Source: Branchipolynoe longqiensis (Eukaryota > Annelida > Polychaeta > Phyllodocida > Polynoidae). From it: DNA of 64,000 nucleotides. This document shows, piece after piece, positions 52,111-63,600 of the stretch; the first letter of the stretch is position 1, and every line of letters starts with the position of its first letter. The position numbers and the translations under genes are program-made. The notes under the pieces were generated by a model. It had not been told where the DNA came from, did no database searches, and saw only the letters and a list, made by a program, of their open reading frames with translations. The DNA lies in assembly GCA_030323885.1 (NCBI GenBank), contig CM059194.1:3945691-4009690 (forward strand), in the 5' to 3' direction.

Positions 52111-55100
52111 CTAGTCCTCATCACTTTCGTTGTCTTCAGTCAGTCGCCCACATTTGTTTGGGTCCCTATTGCAGGTGCATGCAATAATGCATGCCGATCC
52201 GGCCTTTGCACATGAACAGTTCCTTCTTGCACTTGCAGTACGTCAGTTTTGCCACTGCAGGTTTGTTTGGCTTGCTCCTCATGACAGGAACTAATCTTCC
52301 TTTGTCCATATATCTGCCATACTGTTCAGGTGGGAGAAGAGTTGGATTGCTTAGATGGGCCTGTTTGTAGAGGCTAATGTTGCAAAGACTCCTGAGAATG
52401 TGGAAATGAAATGCATCTTCAGTGGGAGGTAGAGAGGTGAGGTCCCGTTTGCTTGACGCAAATAAATGGACTCGTAACCTATCTAAAGATGAATATCCTG
52501 CCCTTCCGTACAAATCACATAAGAAATCACATGCTTCTTTGTACAACGTATCATCTAGGCACACAGTGTCGTGAGCGAAATTTGTCAATGCTGGCATTGA
52601 ACCGACATGCTGCATTGCTACAATTGCTGCCCTTTTTTTCCCTCTTCTGTATGGATAACTCACTGAGTCACAGCCGGACATGACATATGAAGTGAGTAAT
52701 GTGGCTGTTAGTTCCATTACATTTTTTCCCACCACTTTCGCCAATTCCACAACCAAGTCATGAATGGGCAGGAAGAGTTCATTCTTTTCCATCCATATGT
52801 TTACAATGTGTGGAAGCTGAGGATAATGGTACATAGCAAGCATGATGATATCTGTGTTGGTTGCGTGGATAACAAATATGCTCCTGTCTTGGCAGCTAGC
52901 AAGATGTGCGATGATTCTCGTGTCGGCTTCCTCATGTGTTTGGCAGCACAGCTCCTCCATCACATTGGTGCCGCTGTTGGTCACACATATTCCCTCTGCG
53001 TTAACTCCTATTATAAGGGTAAACCCATCTGGCAGGGATACAGACTGCGACCAAGAAGATGACAGGTATGAGAGCAGGTTTGCCTTGTCTTTAGGGTTTG
53101 AAATGAATGTTTTCCACACAGGTATTTTCATGTTATGAACAGGAATATACTCCGGTGAGTTTGCTCCCATTTCCTGTCTATGGCGCTCATCACTCTTTGG
53201 GCTCATTGAACCAAAGTCATATCTATCGCCATCAAAATGCACTTCTGAACAATGTTTGGGTTTCATACTTAGAATCTGGTTTTTGTACCTCTCCTGAAGT
53301 TCGCCAAAATCACTTGCCCCAAGGGTCTGAATATGTTGCATGAATGCCATGGCATCAATAACATACACCGGTTCCGATTCGGAGGGAGGCAACACTTTCA
53401 TTGGTTCCCATGAATCCGTAACCTTGTTTTGAAGAGTTCCTATAAAGTCAGATTTAGTTCCTTTGCGCATGGTAAATCCCCCAGTCCTCTCTGGCTCAAA
53501 TAACGATGGTAGATAGTCACTCCATTCGTAACTGAAGGCTTCCATTCTTGCCTCGTCACTCAACTCATGTGTAAAGCAAAGGGCCCTAGTAACCAAGCTT
53601 TCCTCAGAAATTAATTGTTTTACAGAGTCCTGCTTCTTTTTGCCTCGCTTCTGTTGTGTGGCAAAAGTCATTATCTTAGGGGTGATAATTTGGTCAGCAT
53701 CAGTTTTTCTGGCAGCCGTCATTGCGTCGAACCCAAGTTTTTTGGCGTCCACGAGTAGTGTTGAAACAAGCATTTCTCCGGTTGCAATGTTAACTAACTT
53801 ATCATCTGCGAGGGAAGCAGCAAACAGATTTCTCATTTTCTCTGCCACAGTGTACCTTTACCATATCATCTTTATTCATTTTCTCATGATGATCTGATTG
53901 AGAAGACTCCATATGTACCATCTGCTTCACACTCTCAGAGATCGCTGTTAGGAATGGCATGGTTTTTATGTATTTCTCTCTTGTTAATTCTGCCTGGGTT
54001 ATGCCCTTGAATAGTCTTGTCTTCCCTTCCTTGTTGTAAGTTTGTTTCAATGCAAGGTCTGTCCATACTCCATTAAAGTCTCCATCTATCTTGTGCACTG
54101 CAAAATTACCCGCTTCAAATTCCTTGTGTACTTCAGGCGCAGTGTTAGGGAGGTCATTCATTTCACTTAGATAAATTGGCAGACAGGACATGTACTTGCT
54201 ATGTCCAGAACAGACCGTGTACGGTAGCATGTTTTGTGCCTCGAGCAGATGTTGTTTCCAAATGCCAACTCTTTCAGCATGGATATAACGTTTCAAAATG
54301 AGCATCATTTCAATATACATTCCCCATAACCGAGCTGTTATACCCAATGTATTCTCAAAGTTCTTCCAGTGAGATTGTACTAATCTTAGACCACTCGTGA
54401 TATCACCAACAAGTTTTGTAACACTGTGTTGGGACCTTAATTTGATTTTGTAACACTGTCTTTGCCCTGAGACATTCCAACACAGATGACAAAGATGAGA
54501 GTAAGTCAAGTTCATCTTCTTGCAACAACCATTGCTCAAAGGCTTCCCACTTGAGCATAAAGAATGCCTCACTGAGCAACGAATGGTAACGAACCATTTT
54601 ATAATAGTCCTTCCCTGGCATCACTTTATTAGCTGTTCCTCTACCACATATGTCACTTGCAACTAGTACGTCTTCAATGCCGCTGTCTTTCATGAAGAAA
54701 CCAATGGACCCCAAAAAGTTCTGTGCAATATGGAATCCGCCCAATCGTACTATAACATCTTTATATCTGGCAGGCTCCTTTTTCACCAAGCCTTTTATGA
54801 TATCATATATTGCCTGGTCACATGTTATCACAGTCTTTGACAGGCCCAAATTCAGATTCAGTGTAACAAAGTAGTCAAGAGAGGTTTTGACAACATCTGG
54901 ATTTGTAGGAGTTTGAGGATACATTGGACCATAGCCAATTTTTGTTTTCTGTGTCTGTTTCCTGGAATAAAATTCAAAGAATGCGTTCCAATTTGGTGTA
55001 CAACAAACACTTTCATCTTCACCATGCTATTAGATTGTACAAATCTACTGGAAGCTGGCGAGATGCTGTTTCATGAGATATCTCTATTTCTCTATCTTCA

Positions 55101-55279
55101 GCAGCATGCATTCGTTTTGCAATTGTTTTTACCTCTGTTCGCAAGTACTTTGCCAAAGGATATGATGTACTCAAAATGTTTTTGAGGAGATTAAAATCAA
55201 CATCATCCCCCTCACAATATAGCTGGTATTCATCTAATTCATTTTGCAGGTCAACTATCTGGTCACACAATTCTTTCAC
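52111..55279 (-). pseudogene. Transposon protein with XPG/PIN-like nuclease and CXC-like tail, frameshifted
   Basis: Minus strand, spread over four frames. (a) 55,279-55,019: a helical start, LQNELDEYQLYCEGDD. (b) From about 55,018 to 54,403: CTPNWNAFFEFYSRKQ, ITCDQAIYDIIKGLVKK, RLGGFHIAQNFLG, YHSLLSEAFFMLKWEAFE. (c) 54,572-53,802: ARLWGMYIEMM, MLPYTVCSGHSKYMSCLPIY, EFEAGNFAVHK. (d) 53,848-52,166, 560 codons: VYVIDAMAFMQHI (N-terminal Asp of a FEN/XPG-type site), EVHFDGDRYDFG, CQTHEEADTRIIAHLA (acidic pair), NTDIIMLAMYHY (Asp) and MSGCDSVS (late Asp). A further frameshift near 52,210 restores a Cys-rich end, CSCAKAGSACIIACTCN then PNKCG, to a TAG at 52,111. I know this architecture as a widely repeated uncharacterised animal protein. 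Nuclease activity is inferred from motif order. Confidence 0.7.
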
Positions 55280-55994
55280 AGTCAGAGAAGATGCACAAAC
55301 TAAATTACTGTGGGGGGAGGGGAGGGGGGTTGGACGTAATCAAATGAACAGGAGGGTATAGACTAAACATTCATTATTTGGACTCATAATCAGATAAGTC
55401 ACTGTTACATTTGTTATTACTTTACATAACGTCTAGGGCAACTCAAGAAAGCACACCAACTTCAAAGAAGCCTAACACCAACAGCCTGTCAAGCAGCCAT
55501 GTGCCAGTGATGAATCTGCCTGATTCATCACTGGCTATTAGATTTCACTGCTCGATTTTCGCATCTATGTGCGTTCTTGAGGTGCCCTAGACATAAGAGG
55601 CACTGAACGCACATGTATACATGTGCATTCTGCATGGTATATTTTTCCATGTGTTGATGGGTATCGTGGCCTATTCAATGCTGTGGGTTGTATTCAGGCA
55701 CTTATTGGTAGCTAGAACTAGAACTAAAATGTTATTACTAGTACTTACCAATTTAAAAACTGTGGCACTGGCTATATATCATTCTTGAAAATTATTTCTT
55801 TATAGGAGAATTAACACACCTCTTTTAGACCTGTCCTAGTATGCTATATTAGTTAATGGCTGAAATAAATGGATTATTACGCACATTTTATTTGACATAA
55901 ATGGATCTGTCAAAAAGTAATGTTTTTAGATATTTTTCCAAAACATAACTTAGAAATATGTCTACAGGACGCCATTTATTCTATATGAGCCTTG
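55280..55994. other. Non-coding interior of the long-TIR transposon
   Basis: Probable promoter side and 5' leader of the minus-strand gene. A G-rich run lies at 55,311-55,331, and a small palindrome (GATGAATCTGCC / GATTCATCACTGGC) at about 55,508-55,535. No coding feature. Confidence 0.4.
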
Positions 55995-56493
55995 ACACCC
56001 CTTTCCTAAAAACATCACAGGGATCTAAGGAGTTAATTGAAACAGTATTTTAGTGAAAAAATGTATGATACGGTATATTAATAGGCACTTCTTTGATGAA
56101 AGTCCAGGATTTCTGGCATACCACAACCTTGACGACCTTTTGACCTCTAGTGACCTTGAGGTTCATCCAATCAGAATCTACTCTGCTTATTGTTTTAGGC
56201 TACATCCATACCAAAAGAATGAGTGGTAATTTGTTGCAGTAGAGTCTTGCATTGTGATGATATACTAGATTTAGTTTCCCCTACCCTGGAATTAGGCGGC
56301 TGGTGTCGTCACAGCCTATCGTAAAAAAACGGGGTCTACCGAATTTGCGCAATACATTCAAAGTGTCCAAATTCACTTTTCAGATGTCCAAGACCCATAT
56401 AGACATAATCCAAGTGTCAACAATTTTATAGCAGGGGTGTCACATCAAAACCCTTAATTTGCACATTTCCTGGTTGTGGATCCCAGACTATAG
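55995..56493 (-). repeat. Right long terminal inverted repeat
   Basis: Reverse complement of the left repeat. It ends in GGATCCCAGACTATAG about 50 bp from the lectin-like exon. Confidence 0.85.
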
Positions 56494-56543
56494 TAACAAT
56501 GACTGATCTCATTGGGATTCCAAATATGGAGGGTAATACTTAC

Positions 56544-56694
56544 GAGCTTAATTCCAAAACCTGTCTCGCTACCTCAGCATTATTTACTACAACCAGGCGC
56601 CCGCCTTTGCTTTTGCAAGTTGATGTGGCATCAACCCAAGTGTGTTTCTGAGGGCCAACCCAGTAGCAAAAGTCCCCATACTTCCTCCTTGCAC
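56544..56694 (-). CDS. C-type-lectin-like domain exon (partial host gene)
   Basis: A 151-bp exon lies between a splice acceptor (TTTGTTTTGCAG, intron side 56,695 upward) and a donor (GTAAGT, 56,543-56,538). It reads ARRKYGDFCYWVGPQ, then KHTWVDATSTCKSKGGRL, then VVVNNAEVARQVLELS. The pattern FCYWV...TW.DA...C...GGRLVVVNN matches the first half of a C-type lectin fold (first Cys pair, W-x-D-A, Cys, G-G-x-L). Intron phases are 1 at the start and 2 at the end. Such proteins are usually secreted or membrane-displayed sugar- or protein-binding receptors, common in invertebrate immunity. Carbohydrate-binding residues would lie in the next exon, which I did not find. The long-TIR transposon sits in the intron just downstream. 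Confidence 0.75.
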
Positions 56695-57214
56695 CTGCAA
56701 AACAAAGACGGGAACATATTATATTCCTGGGTGTATATTTATGCTCCACAGTTTGACTGCTCACCTTTAATTCACATGTAATTTAAAGTTAACTACCTGC
56801 AGGATTGACAAGTCAAACTTTTATCTCTGGAATGTTGTCTTCCCTTTACGACAGTCAGGAAGGACAGTGCACCACAACTTTATTGTACACATTGTATGGT
56901 CCTATGAAGGTGACAAGGATGAGAACATTCCGGTACTGACATTGAGTTTAGTTATGAAGAGTTTATCCAGCTGAACACATTTTTTTTCTAGGCCGATTCA
57001 CTGATCTCCAGCCCATACATATATTTGATGTATAATTTCCGGGAGCATTCACTTCTAAATTATTATCCTATGTCATCTACAGTAGGCTGTTATTATTTGT
57101 CATCGATTATGCAAGCTAGCCGATTGTGCCACCCTCTCTCTGCAAATATGGTGACTTATCTGGCCATGCTCAAGTGCAGTCACTCTCTCTGAGATTTGAT
57201 ATGTATGTATGATG
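56695..57214. other. Probable intron or intergenic DNA
   Basis: This lies upstream (minus sense) of the lectin-like exon, and no further exon is recognised. There is no clear repeat until the LINE tail at 57,215. Confidence 0.35.
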
Positions 57215-57752
57215 TCATCATCATCATCATGCTGTCGGTCGCGATGCGACAAAGACTGCTTTTATTACCTGACTGCTGCTCTCCATTTAGCTCTCTGCTG
57301 TGAGAGTTGCGTCCATGAGTCGGTCTTAATGTCTCTCAGCTTCAGGTTTCTCTTGATGGTATCCTTGAACCGGAGATGAGGGCGCCCTCTCTTTTTGTAA
57401 ACAGAAGCCAGTTGAGAATAGAGGATCTGCTTTGGTAGCCTGTCTGATGACATCCTCATGAGGTGTCCAGTCCACCGGAGATTCTTTTTGATCAGAAGAT
57501 CTTCCATAGAGGGCAGCCCTGTCCATTCGAGTATTTCCTTATTTGTCACTTTGTCCTTCCAGGATAGCCTCATGATTGAACGCAGATGTTGCATCATGAA
57601 GGCATGCAGCTTTTTCACCTGTCGTCTGTACACTGTCCACGCCTCGGCTCCATATACTAGAGTGGATAGCATGATTGCACGGTAGATCTTGCCTTTGACC
57701 CGAATGGACACATGGTGGTTGTTCCAGAGTCTCTGGTATAGTCGGCCGAAAG
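57215..57752 (-). pseudogene. 3' fragment of the second LINE family, better preserved
   Basis: An open frame on minus (57,765-57,265) encodes SFGRLYQRLWNN, LSTLVYGAEAWTVYRRQV, LSWKDKVTNKEILEWTGLP, RWTGHLMRMSSDRLPKQIL and KKRGRPHLRFKDTIKRNL, ending in RAKWRAAVR, then the 3' tail (ATCATCATCATCAT on plus). GAEAWT, RWTGHLMR and GRP..RFKD boxes typify the C-terminus of RTE-like LINE polymerases. No reverse-transcriptase core remains. The LINE homology ends at about 57,752. Confidence 0.85.
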
Positions 57753-57860
57753 ATGACCACATCAACTACAAAGAGATATGGGCTGCCTGCATTGTGGCCA
57801 AGACATGGGACCCCTTCTGGAAAGACACACCGGTCATCATGGTCACTGACAATGAACATC
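57753..57860 (+). pseudogene. RNase H-like scrap
   Basis: DHINYKEIWAACIVAKTW, then DPFWKDTPVIMVTDN, fits the pattern HIN.KE..A.......W...W....V...TDN of the RNase H region in DIRS/Ngaro-type (and some other) retroelements. It begins exactly where the LINE fragment ends, and reading frames break up after TDN. Confidence 0.4.
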
Positions 57861-58496
57861 CATGTCAAACATATGAGTTGGGACATCACTGCAATCAGCA
57901 GCAACATCATGCAGATGGAATACACAATGTCGTACCTGCATGCAAATTCTGGTTGAGGACCACCCATACTTATTATGATCACACAGAACAACAGTGTCAC
58001 AGGAAAAACAAGGATTACTGAAAAAACTAAAAAACTAAAAACTAAAAATGCTGAAATTAACAGTATGAGCACCGCCTCTCGTACCAGTTGCCAACGTTTG
58101 TATTACACACAGAAGGACCCACCAAATTCCTGATCGTTCCACGAACATTCCCTTATCACAAGCTAAAAGTGTCAGTATAAAGGCCAGCAGCCAATACTCT
58201 CCCAATATCAACATTACAAATTGCTAAGCCGACATACCGGCAGCAAGTTCAGAAGCTCCCATGTCTGGAATCAGATACCAACAAGTCCACGGACATAATC
58301 CCCACAAACATGACACAAGAGCCACTGATGACAAGCATGCTGCCATCGCACCCACCCGCCATCAATGTGACTTCCACACACATGGGGACGCCGCCCCCAA
58401 CCACCCCAAGCACAAACAAGTGAGTGATCATCTCGCAAGCTTCCCCCATGCTGCTAACATTGCCTGATGCACCCACCACAACAAACACACCACCAC
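57861..58496. other. Unassigned stretch
   Basis: C/A-rich with mixed open frames on plus (for example 58,261-58,467, HNPHKHDT-type composition). This may be the far end of the minus-strand Gypsy element, but no integrase motif is visible. Confidence 0.3.
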
Positions 58497-58829
58497 TTAC
58501 AACAATGCAAGCCCAGCTGACAAGCCCCTCTCACCACATGAGTCTGCAGCATCTGCAAACAATACACCAGCCGGAGTGACAACACAAACTGCAGCCCTCC
58601 CACCACAACCCAACTGTAGTATAAACAAACAAGATGGGCCGTCCCACCAACAAAATTGTGGTGATAATAATTGTGATATTGACTTTGATGTGATAAGGGG
58701 CCATTGTGCTGGAGATGCTACAATAATGCCTGACAGTATTATCGACCCTGCTCCAGGGGCCTTCAGTGTCCATTGGGTGCGCGAATGGCCAAACCCAGCA
58801 CCCAACCTCAACTCAGGGATATCTGACAT

Positions 58830-60080
58830 TTATGCAAAAGTCAAAGCAACCATACTACTAAATGCTCTTGCTGCAAGCATACCAGTGCCTTCAGCACTCA
58901 AAGTGAAACAGGCTAACCGCATCTGACGACCAATGACAATGTCCCTATACTGGACGGCGCCAACTGCCCCAACCACCCCAGTGCCCATCAACACCTGGCA
59001 GCAGTTGAAAAATACCTCAGGATGAAGATCTGCGTTGATATGATCCACTCCCTTCCTGTACACAATGTGCTCATTAGTCACAACATATTCAGATAAAGTG
59101 GCCAACCAAGGCCCCATCATCCCCTCCGCTTCCTTGAAATTCAACAACCAATGAAGAGAATGATGATCTGTCCGGATAATAAAATCCGACCCTACCAAGA
59201 AATGTTTCCACTTCGTGCTATACACAATGATAGCCATCAACTCACGCTTCGTCGTGCAATAATTCCGCTGCGCATTACTAAGTTTATTACTCGCAAAAGA
59301 CAAAGGGACCTCCACCCCATCCTGAACCTGACTCAACACGCCCGAGATTGCAAACCCCGACGCATCAGTGTCCAGAATGAACTGCCCCACCACCCGCAGA
59401 TACCGTAGCATTGGGGTCTGAGTGAAGGGACGTTCTAAGCCCAGAAATGCTGCTTCCTGAGTGTCACCCCACACAAATCTTTTTCGCGGTAAAGACCAAG
59501 TCCTGCAGAGGAACGGCTAACCGTGCAAAATCCAGAACGAAATTGCGGTAATATGACACAAACCAAAGGAATGATCTAACCTCCTTCATATCCTCAGGCA
59601 TGGGCCACCCCGCAATTGCATAGAGCTTCTCCAGGTCTGCCTTAATCCCTCTCGCAGAAACAACAAGCCTAAAAAGCCTACACTTCGAAGCCTTGAAGCC
59701 GATCCTGACATTCGGTTAGTGTCCGACCAAAGGCAATGATATCATCCAAATACACCAGGGAGATCTTCCACTGAAGACCAGCCAGCATATCCGTCATCAT
59801 CTTCTCGAAACGAGGAACTGCCAAAAACCTGAACATTCCTACCCAGAAATTCCACAACCTGCGAGCGCTCGGACTCATCCACCACCTCACATCCCATAGC
59901 TAAGGGTACCAGGTGGGCAGGCAAGCTGCCAGCAAGGGCCCCATACACATCAGGGGGTGCCATGCACTCCGCCATAGTACCAAAGGTAACCATATCAGAT
60001 ACGTTCCCCAGCGCTGCAATGCCCACTTCCCCTCTACTACTCACAACACTAGAGGGACAATTCAACTGCGCCGCTCGCAC
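58830..60080 (-). pseudogene. Reverse transcriptase (deleted) and RNase H of the Gypsy element
   Basis: 59,890-59,678 reads FEKMMTDMLAGLQWKI and LVYLDDIIAFGRT (catalytic YLDD). 59,680-59,480 continues with VVSARGIKADLEK-like and EVRSFLWFVSYYRNF-like thumb motifs. 59,474-58,830 is RNase H-like: FILDTDASGFAISGVLSQ, SNKLSNAQRNYCTTKREL, FIIRTDHHSLHWLLNF. The fingers/N-terminal palm of the reverse transcriptase is missing: the upstream linker (ending VVEFLGRN, about 59,845) runs straight into the FEKMM region. The enzyme is therefore non-functional. Confidence 0.85.
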
Positions 60081-60498
60081 GACATGCAGCTCAGGGCAAC
60101 CACAGCCCCATTTACCATGTAACTGCGAACAGCCAACCGCACAACACCGCCCACGTCAACCCCGCCCACTGGGTCAACTGCGCCAACAGCTGACTCAGCG
60201 ACCTCATTGCCGGGAGCAATGTCAACACCGGATTGTTTACCTAACTCAACTCTGGCATATTCGCAATGAACCTCGCCAAAGTCAGTAGCCTCACCAATCA
60301 ACCCGATGGTCATACCCTTATGTAGCCTAACCGTATAACGATTTGGATTAAACAAAGGCACTACTGAATCAACAGGACTCCACACTAGCGTATTCTGACC
60401 CCTCAATCCCAGTTCATGCAACTCCGAGATTAATGGTTCAAATAAGCTCTGGTGATCCCCGTCAACCCCATCAGCTGTAATTTTAACATCACAACCGG

Positions 60499-61224
60499 TC
60501 ATCGGAGCAATGCGAATATCTTGCGCAACGCAGACACAGTCTGACTATCGCGACGCAATTCACACTGCACCGTGAGCTGATACGGATATTGAAGATATAG
60601 GCTGGCAGCCTGGCGCAGCTCACAACCATAATACTCCAACAATTCCGCACCCAAAATACCATCTTCTGAAATATCGGAAACAATAGGGGCATAATGAAAT
60701 ATTTTCCACCAGAACTCCAGAGATAGTATGGCTTGTCCGTACTGCTTGAGTGGCGCACCGGTGACAGTGACAGGCTTCGCGCTATTATCGAAAAACACCT
60801 TATCACCGTCTAACTTATCAAGGAATTTTCGTCCAACACATGTGACCACAGCCCCACTGTCTATTAAAAAATACCCGATAGTGCACACTCTCACATACCA
60901 CCTTTTTCCGTCCAAAGTCCAGAAAGTGGAATCCATGAACAGGTGCTTACCACAAGGGTGAGATAGGTCGCACCCCTGACGCTGTACTATGAATTGCATA
61001 CAGTCGTCTAAAGGTGCGGGAGCCAAAGCAGAAATGAAGCGCGCTATCCGCTCCATGCCATCCCACAATACCGACTCCATTTGGATTGAATCACCAGGGG
61101 CGATCACGGGCGGTCCCGAGCTAGCATCAATATGCACACCGGCTTCCTTGTTAGTTAACACCGCATCCATTTTGGCGGTATCCGGGTTTGCCAATTGGGT
61201 TGGGCCCAAGCCCACATAGTTCAA
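60499..61224 (-). pseudogene. Retropepsin-type protease region of the Gypsy element
   Basis: A frame of 241 codons. Catalytic motif FLIDSGAVVTCV (D-S-G) lies at about residue 117, and the C-terminal flap-side motif DGILGAELLEYYGCEL at about 186-201. The preceding 110 residues link to Gag. This is the aspartic protease that cleaves Gag-Pol. The frame is open here but the element is broken on both sides. Confidence 0.8.
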
Positions 61225-61339
61225 CCCTAGGCGTTTAAATTAGGCTTAGCCTTTGCGTCTCTCTCTTTACGGAGACGCACCAACCTAACCCGATCAACAC
61301 CTGAGTTGTCCCTACCCTCGCGATCACCGGCTACCACAG

Positions 61340-63600
61340 CCTCCTCGAGAGTACACTTCACCCCAGTACATTGCATAGGCCAATGACCAAACGCAAAGCA
61401 ATGACCACACTTGTGATCTCAAGCACGCACATCTTTTTTAGCTATGCGCCTGTGCGCAGATAACCCAGATGAACCAGGTCCACCTGACACTACCTGCGCA
61501 GCAGATTTCTGCTCCCCCATCACATCGTGCACCCAGCCCTGGACTAGCGACTTAGTGATAGGTGGTGACCGATAATCCCCCCCAGATCTCACATGCAAAT
61601 TGCCACCCTCACGATAGCCCTCACCTGTTGAACCTCGGAAGTGATTACCACTATGATAGCCCCCCACCAGAACTACCCCGGGAGTAACTACCACCACCAT
61701 TACACCAAGGATCCCGTGGCGCGTTATACGCCGCCACCTCAACCTCGAACTCACTATCCGACTCATCTGATAGCCGAATAGCTTCCACCGCAGTCGACCG
61801 CCCAGCACGCAGTGCCTTGGCGCAGGAATCGTCGACCACCTCAAACATCTCCTCCAGAGATGATTTACCTGGATGCCAATGGTCATAGGCAGCTCGCTGC
61901 TCCCCAGGATCAAGGAGTGAGCACACAAAACGTTAGACTATTTTAGTCTCGATTGCGCGTTCACTCATCCCAGTAACTCTAGCAGCCTCTCGTCCATCAA
62001 CCTGCAGCTGTAGACCATACACATGGTACGATCCATCGCGGGTAGTTTGGATGTGCTTCTTCCACTGATACCAGCAGGCCATGGGGTCCACAGGACAGAA
62101 CTTATACGAGATGATGGGGAGTAACTCCCTCATCGTCGTCAACCCATGATGCCTCCACGCATCCAAGCCGTCCTGCGCTGGTCCGTTCCTCAGCAGAGGC
62201 AACACTTGAATGAGAGCCACATTCTCATCCCACATATTGGACCGCATATCCAACGTAAAATCCCGCCACCAAGTATTCCACTCTTGTTTAATACCCGTAA
62301 ATGGCTTAGGACGCAATGTCGGAATACGCGCAGAACCCGCCACAGGATACCTTAAAACATTTTCATCTAGCTCTAAAGTATCCCGGTTACATGACTCCCA
62401 TCCAGTCCCACCCCCAATAGAAGCCCGCTCCCGAATAACATCCATTATTGCTGGATGATTCCGGAACAACCACATCTCTTCCACCGAGTACTGGCGGCCC
62501 ACCGGCAGTCCAGGCAATGATGCGATGGGTAACGCATCACCGCCCAAACCCCCCCGGGTCAGGAATCCTCTCCCTCCATACATTTTCATGAGTATTACCC
62601 ACATATACGGAATCCTGAACAACGCCTCGCCGATGTTGCACAGAACTCCCCCTCCCCCCCTCACGAGAAGTAACATCCTCCCCAGAAGAGGGCACCGGCT
62701 CCCTCGGACCCCCATATCCACCGGCGCCCCCCTTAGAGGGCGCCGGTAAATGCGGCGAGCTACCCGCGGAAGCCAGGTGCACACTATGCGCTGGATACTG
62801 CGTCTTGCGGCTATCTAACCGCGTAGACCCAGTAGCCTTCACACAGCTGTCGCCAAGCCCTAAACCACGTCGAAATGCTAGTTTATCAGCCTGAAAAGCT
62901 GCGCGCTCATCTGCAAGGGCCACCAAAGCAGAATCAATGCCGCACCTCTCGGAAGCTAGCAATTGTTCACACCTCTGATTTTCCCCTTGCAACTGAACAT
63001 TCAGTACCTCACGCATGGATAAATCCTCAGTCGTCTAATGAAAGCAGCTTGCTGCTCCTCAACTAGAATCCGATTAGAATTTATCTCCTCTGCAGAGATG
63101 CGCCGTGCCGCGTTTAGATCAGCTAAATCGTGTGCGAAAGATGCAGCATGGGAGACTCTCAAATCATCCAATGCTCGTCTCTCCTCCGCCATCCGGTCAA
63201 ACTGGACCCGCTCCCAAGCCCACAGATGGCGAATATGCATCGATTCCTGATGCTCTTCCTCCGTCTGTGACCCAGAAAACGTACGACCCATAGCCAAATC
63301 ATTCTCCAACGCGAACCTCAACGAGTCATTAGCTCCGAGCCCTGTCTCCAAAGCCGGGAAAATCTCCCTACGACATGGATCATGGGGATCACCACGCCCA
63401 GCTCCTATCCCCACAGAACGGACAGCTGAACTTCCCCACAGCGAATACTCTAGCGGCACTTCTCGCACAGGACTCCCACATACGCCCAGACCTAAATCAT
63501 CACGATACACGATCGAACTGCTACCCTCAAGTACACCCGCCCCCGAATCAGTATTGATCGACAGAGACCGTATAGCATCAAGAGCGAAGCCCACTTTCAT
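61340..63600 (-). pseudogene. Gag of the minus-strand Gypsy element
   Basis: Frames 63,600-63,001, 63,016-62,537, 62,784-61,933 and 61,928-61,419 overlap out of register. The N-terminal half is Glu/Ala-rich and coiled-coil-like (ERRALDDLRVSHAASFAHDL; EEINSNRILVEEQQAAF). A proline/glycine linker follows, then a capsid-like part with KPFTGIKQEWNTWWRDF, ALIQVLPLLRNGPAQDGLD and ITSKFCP-type segments. A stop (TGA, about 61,419) precedes a perfect zinc knuckle, CGHCFAFGHWPMQC (CX2CX4HX4C, 61,368-61,409), in an otherwise continuous frame. The knuckle marks the nucleocapsid end that packages element RNA. Confidence 0.75.

Larger units (their letters stand above)
51328..56493 (-). mobile_element. DNA transposon with TIRs of about 0.5 kb carrying an XPG-like gene
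   Basis: The left TIR (51,328 to about 51,825) and right TIR (about 55,995-56,493) are reverse complements over roughly 490 bp with moderate divergence. Outermost words are GTAGTCTGGGATCCACAACC (left) and the reverse of GGTTGTGGATCCCAGACTAT (right). Inner words include GCCGCCTAATTCTGGGGTAG, CAGAGTAGATTCTGATTGGA and TCAACTCCTTAGATCCCCCT. Everything between is one minus-strand gene (52,111-55,279). The left end abuts the gap, so its last bases and the target duplication cannot be checked. The superfamily is not certain; XPG nuclease genes have been described in Academ-type transposons, so that is my leading guess. Confidence 0.8.
58497..63600 (-). mobile_element. Decayed Gypsy-type LTR retrotransposon, minus strand
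   Basis: The order on minus is gag (63,600 to about 61,340), protease (61,224-60,499), a protease-RT linker (60,502-60,062), partial reverse transcriptase (60,080-59,480), RNase H (59,474-58,830), and an unrecognised tail to 58,497. Frames are broken by several frameshifts and stops. I found no integrase and no LTR pair within the window; the left LTR may lie beyond 64,000. Confidence 0.8.
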
